NCBI GenBank assembly: GCA_009391845.1
Contig: QWJG01000001.1
Coordinates: 1 to 64,000 of the forward strand
Source of the DNA: Chloroflexota bacterium
GTDB taxonomy: Bacteria > Chloroflexota > Dehalococcoidia > UBA2979
Length of the DNA: 64,000 nt
Direction of reading: 5' to 3'
Of this stretch, positions 15,647-25,271 are shown one piece after another. A program made the position numbers and the translations under genes. Position 1 is the stretch's first letter. Each line of letters opens with the position of its first letter. The notes beneath the pieces were generated by a model. The model was given only the letters and a program-made list of their open reading frames with translations, ran no database searches and had not been told where the DNA came from.

Positions 15647-17105
15647 GTACACCCCACCCCTGAACGAAGTCCGTCGCCTCCAGGGGAAAGGCAACATCGT
15701 CCCCGTCTTCCGCGAGGTCCGCGCTGACCTGGAGACGCCCGTCTCCGCCTACCTGAAGGTCGCCCGCGGTCCCTACTCGTTCCTCCTCGAATCCGTCGAG
15801 GGCGGCGAGCGGCTCGGGCGCTACTCCTTCATCGGCACGGAGCCCTTCCGCGTCGCCGCGCGCGATCACAGCGATGGCGATCCGCTCGACGAAATCGAAC
15901 GCGAACTCGGGCGCCTGCAGGCCGTGGAGGTCCCGGGGCTGCCCCGCTTCCACGGCGGCGCCGTCGGCTACCTCGGGTGGGAGGCGGGCGGTCACTTCGA
16001 GGATCTGCCGATCGCCGGTCCGAACACCATCGGGTTGCCCGAATCATGGTTGATGTTCGCCGAGACCCTGCTCGTATTCGATCACCTCATGCACTCGATC
16101 AAGGTGGTCTCGCACGTCCGGCTCGACGGCGATATCGACTCCAGCTACCGCCAGGCCGTTGGCCGCATCGACGAACTCGTCGCCCGCCTCGAGATCCCGC
16201 TCGGCGCGCTGCCGTACATCCCCTTCGACGGTGTCGCCGGTCAGCCGATCCAGGAGAACTGGTCGCAGGCGGAGTACATGACCGCGGTCGGTCGGATCAA
16301 GGACTACATCGTCGAGGGCGACATCATTCAGGGCGTCATCTCGCTCCGCTTCTCGCGGCAGACGGGGGCGCACCCGTTCGAGGTCTATCGCAGCCTGCGC
16401 GCGATCAATCCCTCGCCGTACATGTACTACCTCAAGTTCGACGACACCTACATCGTCGGCGCTTCCCCGGAGCTACTGGTCAACATCGAGGACGACCTCG
16501 TTGAGGTGCACCCGATCGCCGGTACCCGCCGGCGCGGCGAGACTCCGCTCGACGACGAGCGTCTCGCCGAGGAGTTGGCCCACGACCCCAAGGAGATCGC
16601 CGAGCACGTGATGCTGCTCGACCTCGGCCGCAACGACGTCGGACGCGTCGCCACGCCGGGCACCGTCGAGGTCACCCAGCAGCTCGACATCGAGTACTAC
16701 TCGCACGTCATGCACCTCGTCAGCCACGTGCAGGGCCGGTTGCGGGACGACATGACCGCCTACGACGCGCTGCGCTCCGCCTTCCCGGCCGGGACCGTCT
16801 CCGGCGCCCCGAAGATCCGCGCGATGGAGATCATCGCCGAACTCGAGCCGGATCAGCGCGGGCCGTACGCGGGCGCCGTCGGATTCTTCGACATGTCCGG
16901 CAACGCGGAGACCTGCATCACTATCCGCACGCTGGTGATGAAGGACGGCTGGGCACACGTGCAGGCGGGCGCTGGCATCGTCTTCGACTCCGATCCGCTG
17001 AAGGAGTACGAGGAATGCCAGCACAAGGCGCGCGCGTTGATCGCCGCGTTGGATGATGCGGAACACGGCGAGGGCGGGCCGCCGACCGGCAGCCTCGGCT
17101 ACTAG
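15636..17105 (+). CDS. trpE: Anthranilate synthase component I
   Basis: The 489-residue protein uses chorismate and ammonia (delivered by TrpG) to make anthranilate, the first committed step of tryptophan synthesis. LLES near residue 50 belongs to the tryptophan feedback pocket. The catalytic core includes ASPELLV, IAGTRRRGETP, DLGRNDVGRV, and FPAGTVSGAPKIRAMEI near the C-terminus. It starts at ATG 15636 after GAGG; a GTG at 15585 in frame would add 17 residues without homology. It is controlled by the upstream T-box and possibly by an overlapping leader peptide. Confidence 0.95.
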   Translation: MPGEYTPPLNEVRRLQGKGNIVPVFREVRADLETPVSAYLKVARGPYSFLLESVEGGERLGRYSFIGTEPFRVAARDHSDGDPLDEIERELGRLQAVEVPGLPRFHGGAVGYLGWEAGGHFEDLPIAGPNTIGLPESWLMFAETLLVFDHLMHSIKVVSHVRLDGDIDSSYRQAVGRIDELVARLEIPLGALPYIPFDGVAGQPIQENWSQAEYMTAVGRIKDYIVEGDIIQGVISLRFSRQTGAHPFEVYRSLRAINPSPYMYYLKFDDTYIVGASPELLVNIEDDLVEVHPIAGTRRRGETPLDDERLAEELAHDPKEIAEHVMLLDLGRNDVGRVATPGTVEVTQQLDIEYYSHVMHLVSHVQGRLRDDMTAYDALRSAFPAGTVSGAPKIRAMEIIAELEPDQRGPYAGAVGFFDMSGNAETCITIRTLVMKDGWAHVQAGAGIVFDSDPLKEYEECQHKARALIAALDDAEHGEGGPPTGSLGY

Positions 17106-17122
17106 GGCGAAAGACGACACCA

Positions 17123-18052
17123 ATGACCAACGATGCTTCTCCGCCCCCCGCTTCATCTGCCGGCCCACCGGCCGGCCCGCTGCTTGCCTCCGCGGCCGTG
17201 ATGCGCCGTGACGACGGCCGCGTCCTCCTCCTCCGGCACCTCGATGCCGGTCCGTTCGCCGGCCGCTGGTCGCTCCCGATCACCGGCGTCGCCGACGACG
17301 AGACCGCCGAGGAAGCACTCGGGCGCGTGCTGCGCGAGCACGTCCACGTCGAGCCGGGTCCGTTCGATTTCGAGGACACGCTCTACGTCAGCGGTGAGGG
17401 CGGTTCACGCTTCATCGTGAACGCGTTCCTCTGTCGTGCATGGCGCGGCGAGCCGCGCTTCAACGCGAAGCACTACGCCGATGCCGTCTGGGCACACCCC
17501 GCGACCCCGTCGGTTGGCTCGGAACTGCTGCCGGAGGTCGCCGCCTGGCTCGCCCGCACCCTCGGCGCTGCGGAGCATCCGCAGACCGCGAATGCGATCG
17601 GCACGCTGCTCAACGAGACGCGCGGCGCGCTGCTCGCCGCCTTCGAGTCCGTCCCCGAGGCGGCTCGCGAGGAGCAACTGACGGACGGCTGGTCGCCGCT
17701 CGACATCCTCGCGCACATCGCCGATGTCGAGACCTACTACCTGGCCGAGACCGATCGGCTGCTCCGCATCGCCGGGCACACCTGGCGCGGCTTCAACGAC
17801 GCGCAGTGGCACGATCTCTACCGCGCGCGGCCGGTCGACGACCTCGAAACCGTGCGCCAACGCCTGGACGCGGCGCGCGAGCGCACCCGCTTTTGGCTCG
17901 CCAGTCTCGAGGACGATCAGCTCACCCAGTACGGCAACCACCACGAACGCGGTGCCGTCCGGATCGGCGATCGCATCGCCAAGATCTCCCGCCACGAACA
18001 CGAACACACCGAACAGCTCCTGGCGATGTCGGACACCGCTCGCCAGGACTAA
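17123..18052 (+). CDS. Nudix-like and DinB-like two-domain fusion protein
   Basis: The 309-residue protein has two parts. Residues ~20-150 form a Nudix hydrolase-like fold (ASAAVMRRDDGRVLLLRH, WSLPITGV), but the Nudix box is incomplete: the usual REUxEE is replaced by RVLREHVHVE. Residues ~160-305 form a DinB/YfiT-like four-helix bundle, with metal-type His in LAHIADVE and in HEHEHTEQLL. DinB-like proteins include bacillithiol or mycothiol S-transferases and maleylpyruvate isomerases. Its place between trpE and trpG is unusual, and no link to tryptophan is evident. Function is not assigned. Confidence 0.75.
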   Translation: MTNDASPPPASSAGPPAGPLLASAAVMRRDDGRVLLLRHLDAGPFAGRWSLPITGVADDETAEEALGRVLREHVHVEPGPFDFEDTLYVSGEGGSRFIVNAFLCRAWRGEPRFNAKHYADAVWAHPATPSVGSELLPEVAAWLARTLGAAEHPQTANAIGTLLNETRGALLAAFESVPEAAREEQLTDGWSPLDILAHIADVETYYLAETDRLLRIAGHTWRGFNDAQWHDLYRARPVDDLETVRQRLDAARERTRFWLASLEDDQLTQYGNHHERGAVRIGDRIAKISRHEHEHTEQLLAMSDTARQD

Positions 18053-18082
18053 ATTAGCGACATGACGAAGGACGGCAACCTC

Positions 18083-18688
18083 ATGCTGTTACTCATCGAC
18101 AATTACGACTCGTTCACCTTCAACCTCTACCAGTACCTCTCGGAACTCGGCGCCCAGGTCGAGGTCCATCGCAACGACGAGATCTCCGTGGAGGACTGCC
18201 TGGCGATGGGCGCGGATCAGATCGTGATCTCGCCCGGCCCCTGCACGCCGGCGGAGGCGGGCATCTCCATCGATCTCGTGAAAGCCGCGGCAGGGCAGGT
18301 CCCGCTGCTCGGGGTCTGCCTCGGCCACCAGGCCATCGGCGAGGCGTACGGTGGCACCGTGAACTACGCGGGCGAGATCCTCCATGGGAAGACCTCGATG
18401 ATCGAGCACGACGGTAAGGGCGTCTTCCGCGGCCTACCCAATCCCTTCGAGGGCATCCGCTACCACTCGCTCGCGATCGATCCGGCCACCGTCCCCGAGG
18501 AACTCGAGGTGACCGCCCGCTCCGAGAGCGGCGTCATCATGGGCGTCCGGCACAAGACGCTCCCGATCGAGGGCATCCAGTTCCACCCCGAATCGATCAT
18601 GACGAAGGTCGGCCACCAGCTCCTCGCCAACTTCCTCGGCGTGAGCGCACCTGCGCACCTGCGCGCTGCCGAGGTGGTCGCATCGTGA
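18083..18688 (+). CDS. trpG: Anthranilate synthase component II (glutamine amidotransferase)
   Basis: The 201-residue class I glutamine amidotransferase supplies ammonia to TrpE. LLLIDNYDSFTFNLYQYL opens the protein, SPGPCTPAEAG is conserved, the nucleophile is the Cys in GVCLGHQAIGE, and FHPESI holds the His-Glu pair. The start MLLLIDNYDSF at 18083 is preferred; an in-frame ATG at 18062 adds seven residues. Its stop overlaps the trpD GTG by 4 bp. Confidence 0.94.
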   Translation: MLLLIDNYDSFTFNLYQYLSELGAQVEVHRNDEISVEDCLAMGADQIVISPGPCTPAEAGISIDLVKAAAGQVPLLGVCLGHQAIGEAYGGTVNYAGEILHGKTSMIEHDGKGVFRGLPNPFEGIRYHSLAIDPATVPEELEVTARSESGVIMGVRHKTLPIEGIQFHPESIMTKVGHQLLANFLGVSAPAHLRAAEVVAS

Positions 18689-19743
18689 TCAAGGAAGCAA
18701 TCGCCGCCCTCGTCGACGAGCGGCGCGACCTCACCGAGGCCGAAGCGCGCGGCGCGATGCAGGACATCATGCGCGCTGGCCTCGAGGGTCCGGCCAGCGA
18801 GGGTGAACAGGCGACGCCCGCCCAGTTCGGCGCGTTCGTCACCGCCCTCCGCATGAAGGGCGAGAGCGTCGACGAGATCGTCGGCATGGCGAAGGCGATG
18901 CGCTCCTACGCCCTCCGCGTCGATATCAAGGCGCGCCCGCTGCTCGACACCGCCGGTACCGGCGGCTCCTCCCGGAAGGTGTTCAACGCCTCGACCGCGG
19001 CGGCGTTTGTCGCCGCTGCCGCCGGCGCGACGGTAGCGAAGCACGGCAACCGCGCGATGACCTCGCAGTCCGGTTCCGCCGATCTCCTCGAAGCGCTAGG
19101 CGCCCAGATCGCACTCACCCCGGAGCAGGTCGCGCAGTGCGTGGAGCAGACCGGCGTCGGCTTCATGTTCGCGCAGTCGTTCCACCCCGCGATGAAGTTC
19201 GCCGGCCCGCTGCGCCCCCAGATCGGCGTCCGCACGATCTTCAACCTGCTCGGCCCGCTCACGAACCCGGCCGGCGCCAACTGCCACGTCATGGGTGTCG
19301 CCAACCCCGAGGTCGGCGAGAAGCTCGCCCACGCGCTTGCCCGCCTCGACATGCGCCACGCGCTCGTCGTCTCCGGCGATGACGGCCTCGATGACCTCAC
19401 CGTCACCGGCCCGTCGACGATCTTCGAGGTCAAAGGCACGCAGGTCACCCGCCGCACCGTGACCCCCTTCGACCTCGGTATCTCGATCCACCCGTTCGAC
19501 GCGATCCTGGGCGGGACCCCGCAAGACAACGCCGGTATCCTCCGCGCCGTCTTCCGCGGTGAGGGCCCGCTCGCCGTCCGCGATCTGATCATCGCCAACG
19601 CCGCCGCCGGGCTCTACGTCTCTGGCCTCGCCTCCTCCATCAAGCAGGGCGCGGAGCTGGCCGCGAAGGCGATCGACAGCGGCGAGGCCGCTGCCAAGAC
19701 CGGCGCTTTCGTCGAGGCCACCCGCCGCGCGGCGGGGAAGTAG
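18685..19743 (+). CDS. trpD: Anthranilate phosphoribosyltransferase
   Basis: The 352-residue protein transfers phosphoribosyl from PRPP to anthranilate. The PRPP site reads DTAGTGGSSRKVFNAST near residue 90, followed by KHGNRAMTSQSGSADLLEALG and the substrate region HPAMKFAGPLRPQIGVRT. The start is GTG 18685 within a GTGA overlap with trpG. Length is typical of the stand-alone enzyme. Confidence 0.95.
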   Translation: MIKEAIAALVDERRDLTEAEARGAMQDIMRAGLEGPASEGEQATPAQFGAFVTALRMKGESVDEIVGMAKAMRSYALRVDIKARPLLDTAGTGGSSRKVFNASTAAAFVAAAAGATVAKHGNRAMTSQSGSADLLEALGAQIALTPEQVAQCVEQTGVGFMFAQSFHPAMKFAGPLRPQIGVRTIFNLLGPLTNPAGANCHVMGVANPEVGEKLAHALARLDMRHALVVSGDDGLDDLTVTGPSTIFEVKGTQVTRRTVTPFDLGISIHPFDAILGGTPQDNAGILRAVFRGEGPLAVRDLIIANAAAGLYVSGLASSIKQGAELAAKAIDSGEAAAKTGAFVEATRRAAGK

Positions 19744-19749
19744 CCCCCG

Positions 19750-20613
19750 ATGTCCGACGCGAGCGCGACCCGCGACACCGGCACCGTGCTCGACAAGATC
19801 GTCGCCGCACGCCGCCTGCGACTCGCCGAGGATCGCGTCGCGCGACCAGAGTCAGTGCTGGCCGCGCTCATCGAGGGCGCGCCACCCGCACGCGACTTCG
19901 AGGCACTGCTGCGCGGCGGTCGCCCCGCCACCCCCGAGGGCGCGCGTGTCCGCCTGATCGCGGAGGTGAAGCGCGCCTCCCCCAGCAAGGGCGTCTTCGA
20001 CGCCGATCTCGATGCCGTCCAGCAGGCGACCAGCTACGCCCGTGCTGGCGCTGCCGCGATCTCCATCCTCACGGAGCCCGACTTCTTCGCCGGCAGCATC
20101 CAGGATCTCGCGGACGTCAGCGCGGCCTTCCGCGCTGACCCCGATCGCCCGGCCCTGCTCCGCAAGGAGTTCATCTGGGACGAGTACCAACTCCTGGAGG
20201 CGCGCGCCCACGGTGCCGACGCCGTCCTGCTGATCGTCATGCTCCTGCAGCCTGACGTACTCACCAGGCTGATCGCCCGCACCCGGGCCCTCGGCATGGA
20301 GCCACTGATCGAGGTGCACGACGAGCCGGAGCTGCGCGTCGCACTCGACTGCGGCGCGCGCGTCGTCGGCGTCAACAACCGCAACCTCCGTACTTTCGAG
20401 GAAGACCTCGGGACCACCGAGCGTCTCGCCGGCCTCGTCGGTGCCGCAGCCACGCTCGTCGCCGAGTCGGCGATCCGCACCCGCGCGGACGCCGAACGCA
20501 TGGCCGCTGCCGGTGCCCACGCGCTGCTGATCGGCGAAGCGCTCGTTACCGGCGACAATGTCGAACAACGCGCGCGCGAGTTCATGATCGCACCAGCCGG
20601 GACTCCACGATGA
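19750..20613 (+). CDS. trpC: Indole-3-glycerol-phosphate synthase
   Basis: The 287-residue (beta-alpha)8 enzyme closes the indole ring. Signatures are IAEVKRASPSKGVF, AAAISILTEPDFFAGS, LRKEFIWDEYQ, GVNNRNLRTFEEDL and SAIRTRADAERMAAAGAHALLIG. It starts at an ATG 6 bp after the trpD stop. No fusion to TrpF is present, as TrpF is encoded by the next gene. Confidence 0.95.
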   Translation: MSDASATRDTGTVLDKIVAARRLRLAEDRVARPESVLAALIEGAPPARDFEALLRGGRPATPEGARVRLIAEVKRASPSKGVFDADLDAVQQATSYARAGAAAISILTEPDFFAGSIQDLADVSAAFRADPDRPALLRKEFIWDEYQLLEARAHGADAVLLIVMLLQPDVLTRLIARTRALGMEPLIEVHDEPELRVALDCGARVVGVNNRNLRTFEEDLGTTERLAGLVGAAATLVAESAIRTRADAERMAAAGAHALLIGEALVTGDNVEQRAREFMIAPAGTPR

Positions 20614-20641
20614 CGCGTGCCGTGTGCGATCGGAGTGACCG

Positions 20642-21391
20642 ATGACCCTCGTCAAGATCTGCGGGAACCGAACGCCCGAGGATGTCCTCGCCGCCGCGGA
20701 GGCTGGCGCCGACTTCGTCGGCATCAACTTCGCCAAATCGACCCGACAGGTCGACATCGATGAGGCGCGCGCGATGGTCCGCGCCCTCGGCGCCCCGCTC
20801 GCCGATCACCCGTTCGCCGTGCCGCCACCCGCGCAGTCCGCTGCCCGCGAGGAGATCGAGCCGTGGTTCCGCCACGGCGCCGAGGTGATCGAGGCCTACC
20901 TCGAGGTCAAGCGACCGCTCACCGTCGGCATCTTCGCCGATCAGCCGATCGACGAGGTCAACGAACTCGCGGAGGAGTCGGGTGTCGATCTCGTCCAGCT
21001 CTCCGGCGATGAGAGCTGGGAGGACTGCCTGCTCGTCACCCGCCAGGTGATCCAGATCGTGCACGTCTCACCGCTCGATTCGCCCTCGGATTCCCTCGTC
21101 TCAGTGCAGCCCGGCTTCGCGATCGCGCTCGGACTCGATGCCGCGCACGGTCCCTACCGTGGCGGCACTGGCCGCACCTTCGACTGGGAGGTGGCCCGAC
21201 GAGTCGCCGATCGGATCCCGATCATGCTCGCCGGTGGCCTCAGCCCGGAAAACGTCGCCGAAGCGATCCGCGCCGTCGAGCCGTGGATTGTCGATGTCGC
21301 CACCGGCACGGAGACCAACGGCCGCAAGGACTACGGCCGCGTGCGCGCCTTCATCGAGGCGGTGCGCCGCGCTGACGAAAGCATGTCCTGA
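20642..21391 (+). CDS. trpF: Phosphoribosylanthranilate isomerase, with an insertion
   Basis: The protein has 249 residues, against about 200 usual for Trp[25 protein letters not shown] opens the barrel with the catalytic Cys, and the phosphate-binding end [24 protein letters not shown] and [14 protein letters not shown] is standard. An insert of roughly 40 residues (about 45-85, with [21 protein letters not shown]) follows the second strand. The usual start of the third strand is still found as [14 protein letters not shown]. The insert may be a helical lid. The enzyme isomerises phosphoribosylanthranilate. Confidence 0.93.
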   Translation: MTLVKICGNRTPEDVLAAAEAGADFVGINFAKSTRQVDIDEARAMVRALGAPLADHPFAVPPPAQSAAREEIEPWFRHGAEVIEAYLEVKRPLTVGIFADQPIDEVNELAEESGVDLVQLSGDESWEDCLLVTRQVIQIVHVSPLDSPSDSLVSVQPGFAIALGLDAAHGPYRGGTGRTFDWEVARRVADRIPIMLAGGLSPENVAEAIRAVEPWIVDVATGTETNGRKDYGRVRAFIEAVRRADESMS

Positions 21392-21455
21392 GTCCGCCCG
21401 AACCCGCGAACATGCCAACCGACCGAGGCACCGAACGACTGCAGCAGGGACGAAC

Positions 21456-22664
21456 ATGACCACCACTGAACACCCCCGATCCGATCCCTTCCCGGACGCC
21501 ACCGGGCACTTCGGTGAGTTCGGTGGCCAGTACATCCCCGAGACCCTGATGCCCGCGGTCGCCGAGCTGGAGATCGCTTACCACGAGGCGATGGCGGATC
21601 CCGCGTTCCGCGCGCGCCTCGATGATCTCCTCAAGAACTACGTCGGACGGCCTACGCCGCTGACCTTCACCGAGCGGCTGTCGGAGCGCGTCGGCGCGAA
21701 GGTCTACCTGAAGCGCGAGGACCTCACCCACACCGGCGCGCACAAGATCAACGCCGCCCTCGCACAGGGCCTGCTCGCCCAGCGCATGGGCAAGCGCCGC
21801 ATCATCGCGGAGACCGGCGCTGGCCAGCACGGCGTCGCCACCGCCACCGTCTGCGCGCTGCTGGACCTTGAGTGCGTCGTCTACATGGGCGCCGAGGACG
21901 TTCGTCGCCAGTCGCTCAATGTCTTCCGCATGAAGCTGCTTGGCGCGGAGGTCCGCACCGTCAACGCCGGCTCACGCACCCTCAAGGACGCGACTAACGA
22001 GGCGATTCGCGACTGGGTCACCAACGTCGCCGACACCTACTACATCATTGGTAGCGTCGTTGGCCCGCACCCGTACCCGATGATGGTCCGCGACTTCCAG
22101 TCCGTGATCGGTCGCGAAGCTCGCGCCCAGATCCTCGAGCAGGAAGGGCGGCTCCCCACCATCGGCATCGCCTGCGTCGGCGGCGGCTCCAACGCGATGG
22201 GCCTCTTTTACCCGCTCCTCGATGACCCGATCCGCCTGATCGGCGTCGAAGCAGCCGGCGAGGGCCTCAACGGCCGCCACGCCGCCACGCTCTCGAAAGG
22301 CCGCCCCGGCGTGCTCCACGGCGCGAAGTCGATGCTGCTCCAGGATGAATGGGGTCAAATCATCGAGGCCCACTCCATCTCCGCCGGGCTCGACTACCCC
22401 GGGGTCGGCCCGGAGCACTCCTGGCTCAAGCTCAACGAGCGCGCCGAGTACCACGCTATCACCGACCAGGAAGCGCTCGTTGCCCTCCAGCTCCTCTGCG
22501 AACTGGAAGGCATCGTGCCTGCCCTCGAGTCATCGCACGCCGTCGCCTACCTCACGAAGCTCGCCCCGGAACTGACGCCGGATGACGTGGTGCTGCTGAA
22601 CCTCAGCGGGCGCGGCGACAAGGACATGAACACCGTCGCCGAAGCACTGCACTTCACCCTCTAG
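21456..22664 (+). CDS. trpB: Tryptophan synthase beta chain
   Basis: The 402-residue PLP enzyme condenses indole with serine. The PLP-binding Lys is in [12 protein letters not shown], and [18 protein letters not shown] and [11 protein letters not shown] are standard. It starts at ATG 21456 after GCAGGGA. It is the last trp gene of the first block. trpA lies 4.6 kb downstream, past unrelated genes, so the alpha and beta subunits are not made from adjacent cistrons. Confidence 0.96.
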   Translation: MTTTEHPRSDPFPDATGHFGEFGGQYIPETLMPAVAELEIAYHEAMADPAFRARLDDLLKNYVGRPTPLTFTERLSERVGAKVYLKREDLTHTGAHKINAALAQGLLAQRMGKRRIIAETGAGQHGVATATVCALLDLECVVYMGAEDVRRQSLNVFRMKLLGAEVRTVNAGSRTLKDATNEAIRDWVTNVADTYYIIGSVVGPHPYPMMVRDFQSVIGREARAQILEQEGRLPTIGIACVGGGSNAMGLFYPLLDDPIRLIGVEAAGEGLNGRHAATLSKGRPGVLHGAKSMLLQDEWGQIIEAHSISAGLDYPGVGPEHSWLKLNERAEYHAITDQEALVALQLLCELEGIVPALESSHAVAYLTKLAPELTPDDVVLLNLSGRGDKDMNTVAEALHFTL

Positions 22665-22688
22665 CCCGATCGGCGACCGACCCCTCTC

Positions 22689-23404
22689 ATGATCAGCCAT
22701 CACCATCGCTGCGTGTTCGTTCATGTTCCGAAGGCCGCGGGCGAGAGCATCGAGCACGCCTTCACCGACGCGCTCGGCATCGATTGGGAGCGCGCGCCAC
22801 AACTGCTGATTACCCCGAACAGCGATCCGACGCTCGGCCCGCCGTACCTGTCGCACCTCACCGCCGCGGACTATGTGCGCCTCAAGTACCTCCCGCAGGC
22901 GATGTTCGACGACTACCTCACGTTCGCGACGGTCCGGAACCCGTGGGCGCGCGTGGTCTCCATGTATCGCTACCTCGCGATCCACGTCCCCTTCGCCGTC
23001 TTCGTGAACGAGCTACTCGCTGGCGAACTGTGGGAGCGCCTCCACTACTTCGTCCGCCCGCAGACCGACTTCGTCTGCGACGACTCCGGCAACGTCATCG
23101 TCGATCGCCTGATTCGCTTCGAGAACCTCGCGCCCGAGTTATTCGAGGTCTGCGATGCCCTCGGACTGCCGCGTCGCTGCCCCACCTCAACTCCTCGGAT
23201 GAGCTGGCCCAGTACGCCTACCGCCGGGTGCGAGCCATGCAGTTCGCGTACGCGCTCTGGCTGCGGCGATTCCGTCTCGCCGGCCACGCCTTCCGAGCAA
23301 AGGACCGCTTCGATCACTACACGGCCTACTACGACGCCGGCACCAGCCAGCGCGTCGCCGAGATCTATCGCTCCGACATCGAGGTTCTCGGCTACACGTT
23401 CTGA
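22689..23404 (+). pseudogene. Sulfotransferase-family 2 protein, frameshifted
   Basis: The frame from ATG 22689 encodes a sulfotransferase core: VFVHVPKAAGESIEHAF (PAPS 5'-phosphosulfate loop) and ATVRNPWARVVSMYRYL (3'-phosphate loop). Homology is lost near 23170-23185. The matching C-terminal part continues in another frame as LPHLNSSDELAQYAYRR, through VAEIYRSDIEVLGYTF, to the stop at 23402-23404. Loss of one base (or gain of two) near CTGCCGCGTCGCTGCC restores one chain of about 238 residues, a typical family length. It is a pseudogene, a sequencing error or, less likely, programmed frameshifting. Confidence 0.8.
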
Positions 23405-23432
23405 TCGGCAATCCTCGGCGCGCCGCGGCGGA

Positions 23433-24140
23433 TCACCCGCCCCCGAGGCCGAGCGCGTCCAGTGCCTCCAGCGCCTCCGCCGTGTGTCGCGGCAACGCCT
23501 CGCCGTCGATCGCGCGACGCGCCAGCTCGTCCCGCAACCGATCGAGGTCTGCCGCCGTGTCCACGTCGAACCCCTCCGGCAGCAGCCCATAGTCGAGCCC
23601 CACCCGTCGCGCCGCCGCGATCGAAGCATCGAGGACGCTCGGCCCACCCCAGCTAATCGCGCCACCCTCGAAGAGCGCCGCGAGTGGCCGGTGCATCCCA
23701 ATCAGGTAGTAGCCACCGTCCGCGGCCGGCCCGAACACTACGTCCGCTCGCCGCAGCGCCCGCAGTGCGTGATGGAATCGCCCCGGCTCCAACCACGGCA
23801 GATCGGATCCCACGAGGATCACCGGGCCGTATCCGTCGCTGGCGAGCGACGCGGTCGCCGCGAGCATCCGCGCGCCGATGTCGCCGCTCGCCTGCGCGCG
23901 CACATCGAGGATCCCCGTCAGCTCCACTGTGTCGTCGATCGCCTCCGCGGGTTCGACGAATACCGTCGGGTGGCAGAGTGCCGTCGCCCGCACCGCGTCG
24001 CAGACGTCGAGCAGCATCGCCCGCGCCAGCGCGTACGCCGCGTCCGCGCCGATCGCCGCCGCCAGGCGCGTCTTCCCGCGCCCGCGCTCCGGGTACCGCG
24101 TGAGCACGCCGATCGCCGGCCCTCGAGGTTCGCTCGTCAT
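23433..24140 (-). CDS. rSAM-associated transferase 1 (TIGR04282-type, DUF2064)
   Basis: The 235-residue protein begins with a nucleotidyltransferase-like strand AIGVLTRYPERGRGKTRLA. It contains ILVGSDLPWLEP and GPAADGGYYLIGM, the signatures of DUF2064/TIGR04282 glycosyltransferase-like (CofC-like) proteins. This family usually pairs with a TIGR04283 partner and a radical SAM protein, as here. Some members are tied to arsenosugar biosynthesis, but no arsenic gene is visible. The reaction is not established. Confidence 0.82.
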   Translation of the reverse strand: MTSEPRGPAIGVLTRYPERGRGKTRLAAAIGADAAYALARAMLLDVCDAVRATALCHPTVFVEPAEAIDDTVELTGILDVRAQASGDIGARMLAATASLASDGYGPVILVGSDLPWLEPGRFHHALRALRRADVVFGPAADGGYYLIGMHRPLAALFEGGAISWGGPSVLDASIAAARRVGLDYGLLPEGFDVDTAADLDRLRDELARRAIDGEALPRHTAEALEALDALGLGGG

Positions 24141-24208
24141 GCCCGCAGCCTACGTCGCCCCTTACGGTTCGGCGCGAGTCAGCGCCAATCGGTTTGAGTC
24201 GGAGCCAG

Positions 24209-25183
24209 TCAGTGCGCGCCGCCCTCGATCGTCGCGATCGGGACCAGCCGCCGCTCGCCCTGGACGGGCAGTTCCTCCGCACGATCGCCCCGCGCCCGCA
24301 CCCGTTCCGTCATGTACTCGTCGCACCAGAGACAGACCGACCCCAGCGCCGCGATCCGTTCGAGGGCTGCCCCCCGATCGAACCCCGCGTGCGCCCCCAT
24401 CGCGGCCGGGTCGCCGCGGTTCAGCGCCGCCCACATCGGATCCCCGCGGTGCCGCGCCAGGATCGAGGTCAGCGATTCCTCCGCGAGATCCCCCAACGGC
24501 TCCACCGTCCCCGGGCAGCACGGATACACCGAGGTGAGCTGGATCGACACCTCCTGCTGCGCGGAACCGTCATCCAGGAACCCCAGCGCGCCCGACCAGC
24601 GATCGCAGAAGTTGTGTTCCGGCATGAGCTGCGCCAGCCCGTACTTCATCGCTCGCCCGCGCGGCCAGATTCCACCGACCCACAGCTCCGGGTTTGCGCC
24701 CCAAACCGTGAAACTCACCTCGGACTCCGCGTCACCACCCGGCCGGTTCTCCGCCGGGTCCCCCACCTGCCGCTCCACTACCCCTGCGCTTGCGAACAAC
24801 GATCGAAGGCCCTCGAACTTCCCCGCCGGCCGCGGGTGGAACTGGTCGTACGACGAGATCGAGAAACTATCGACGCCCGCCACGGTCAGCGCGTCGAGCG
24901 TCGAACGATCCAGCACATCACCGTTCGTCTGCAGCGCGACCCGCGCGTGCGGGTACCTCGCGCGTCCCGACCTCACGAGGTGGAGCGGCAGCTCCAGCTC
25001 TACCAGCGGCTCGCCGCCCGACAGGATGAAGCGGTTCGCCACCTCCGGCAGATGCCCGAGGACCGCATCGGCTTCCGCCTGCGTGATCGTCGGGGCGCCC
25101 GGCCGCGAGTCGTTGTAGCAGTGCGCGCACCGCAGATTGCAGTTGTGCGTGAAGACCCAGTAGATCGACTCGATGCTCGTCAC
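24209..25183 (-). CDS. Radical SAM/SPASM-like protein
   Basis: The 324-residue protein starts at GTG 25183 with GGAG 6 nt upstream. The 4Fe-4S motif NCNLRCAHCY is at about residue 15, SGGEPL (SAM-binding GGE) near residue 55, and further Cys lie at NFCDRW, PCCPG and CLWCDEY in the C-terminal third, as in SPASM-type proteins that hold auxiliary clusters. It lies between two rSAM-associated glycosyltransferase-like genes. It does not show the ArsS layout I would expect for arsenosugar synthesis. The substrate is unknown; peptide or glycan precursor modification is a possibility. Confidence 0.82.
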   Translation of the reverse strand: MTSIESIYWVFTHNCNLRCAHCYNDSRPGAPTITQAEADAVLGHLPEVANRFILSGGEPLVELELPLHLVRSGRARYPHARVALQTNGDVLDRSTLDALTVAGVDSFSISSYDQFHPRPAGKFEGLRSLFASAGVVERQVGDPAENRPGGDAESEVSFTVWGANPELWVGGIWPRGRAMKYGLAQLMPEHNFCDRWSGALGFLDDGSAQQEVSIQLTSVYPCCPGTVEPLGDLAEESLTSILARHRGDPMWAALNRGDPAAMGAHAGFDRGAALERIAALGSVCLWCDEYMTERVRARGDRAEELPVQGERRLVPIATIEGGAH

Positions 25184-25271
25184 GCGGCTCCGTTCGCCCT
25201 CGATCGGGTGCACGGTCGAGCCTGCCAGCGCCTCGCTCGCTGTGCCGTGAGCGGCGTCACCCCGCCCGCAA

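Noticed and set aside
22689..24197. Reading the sulfotransferase frame through to 24197 as one 502-residue protein
   Set aside because: Homology ends near 23170; beyond it the frame is Arg/Pro-rich and antisense to the DUF2064 gene.
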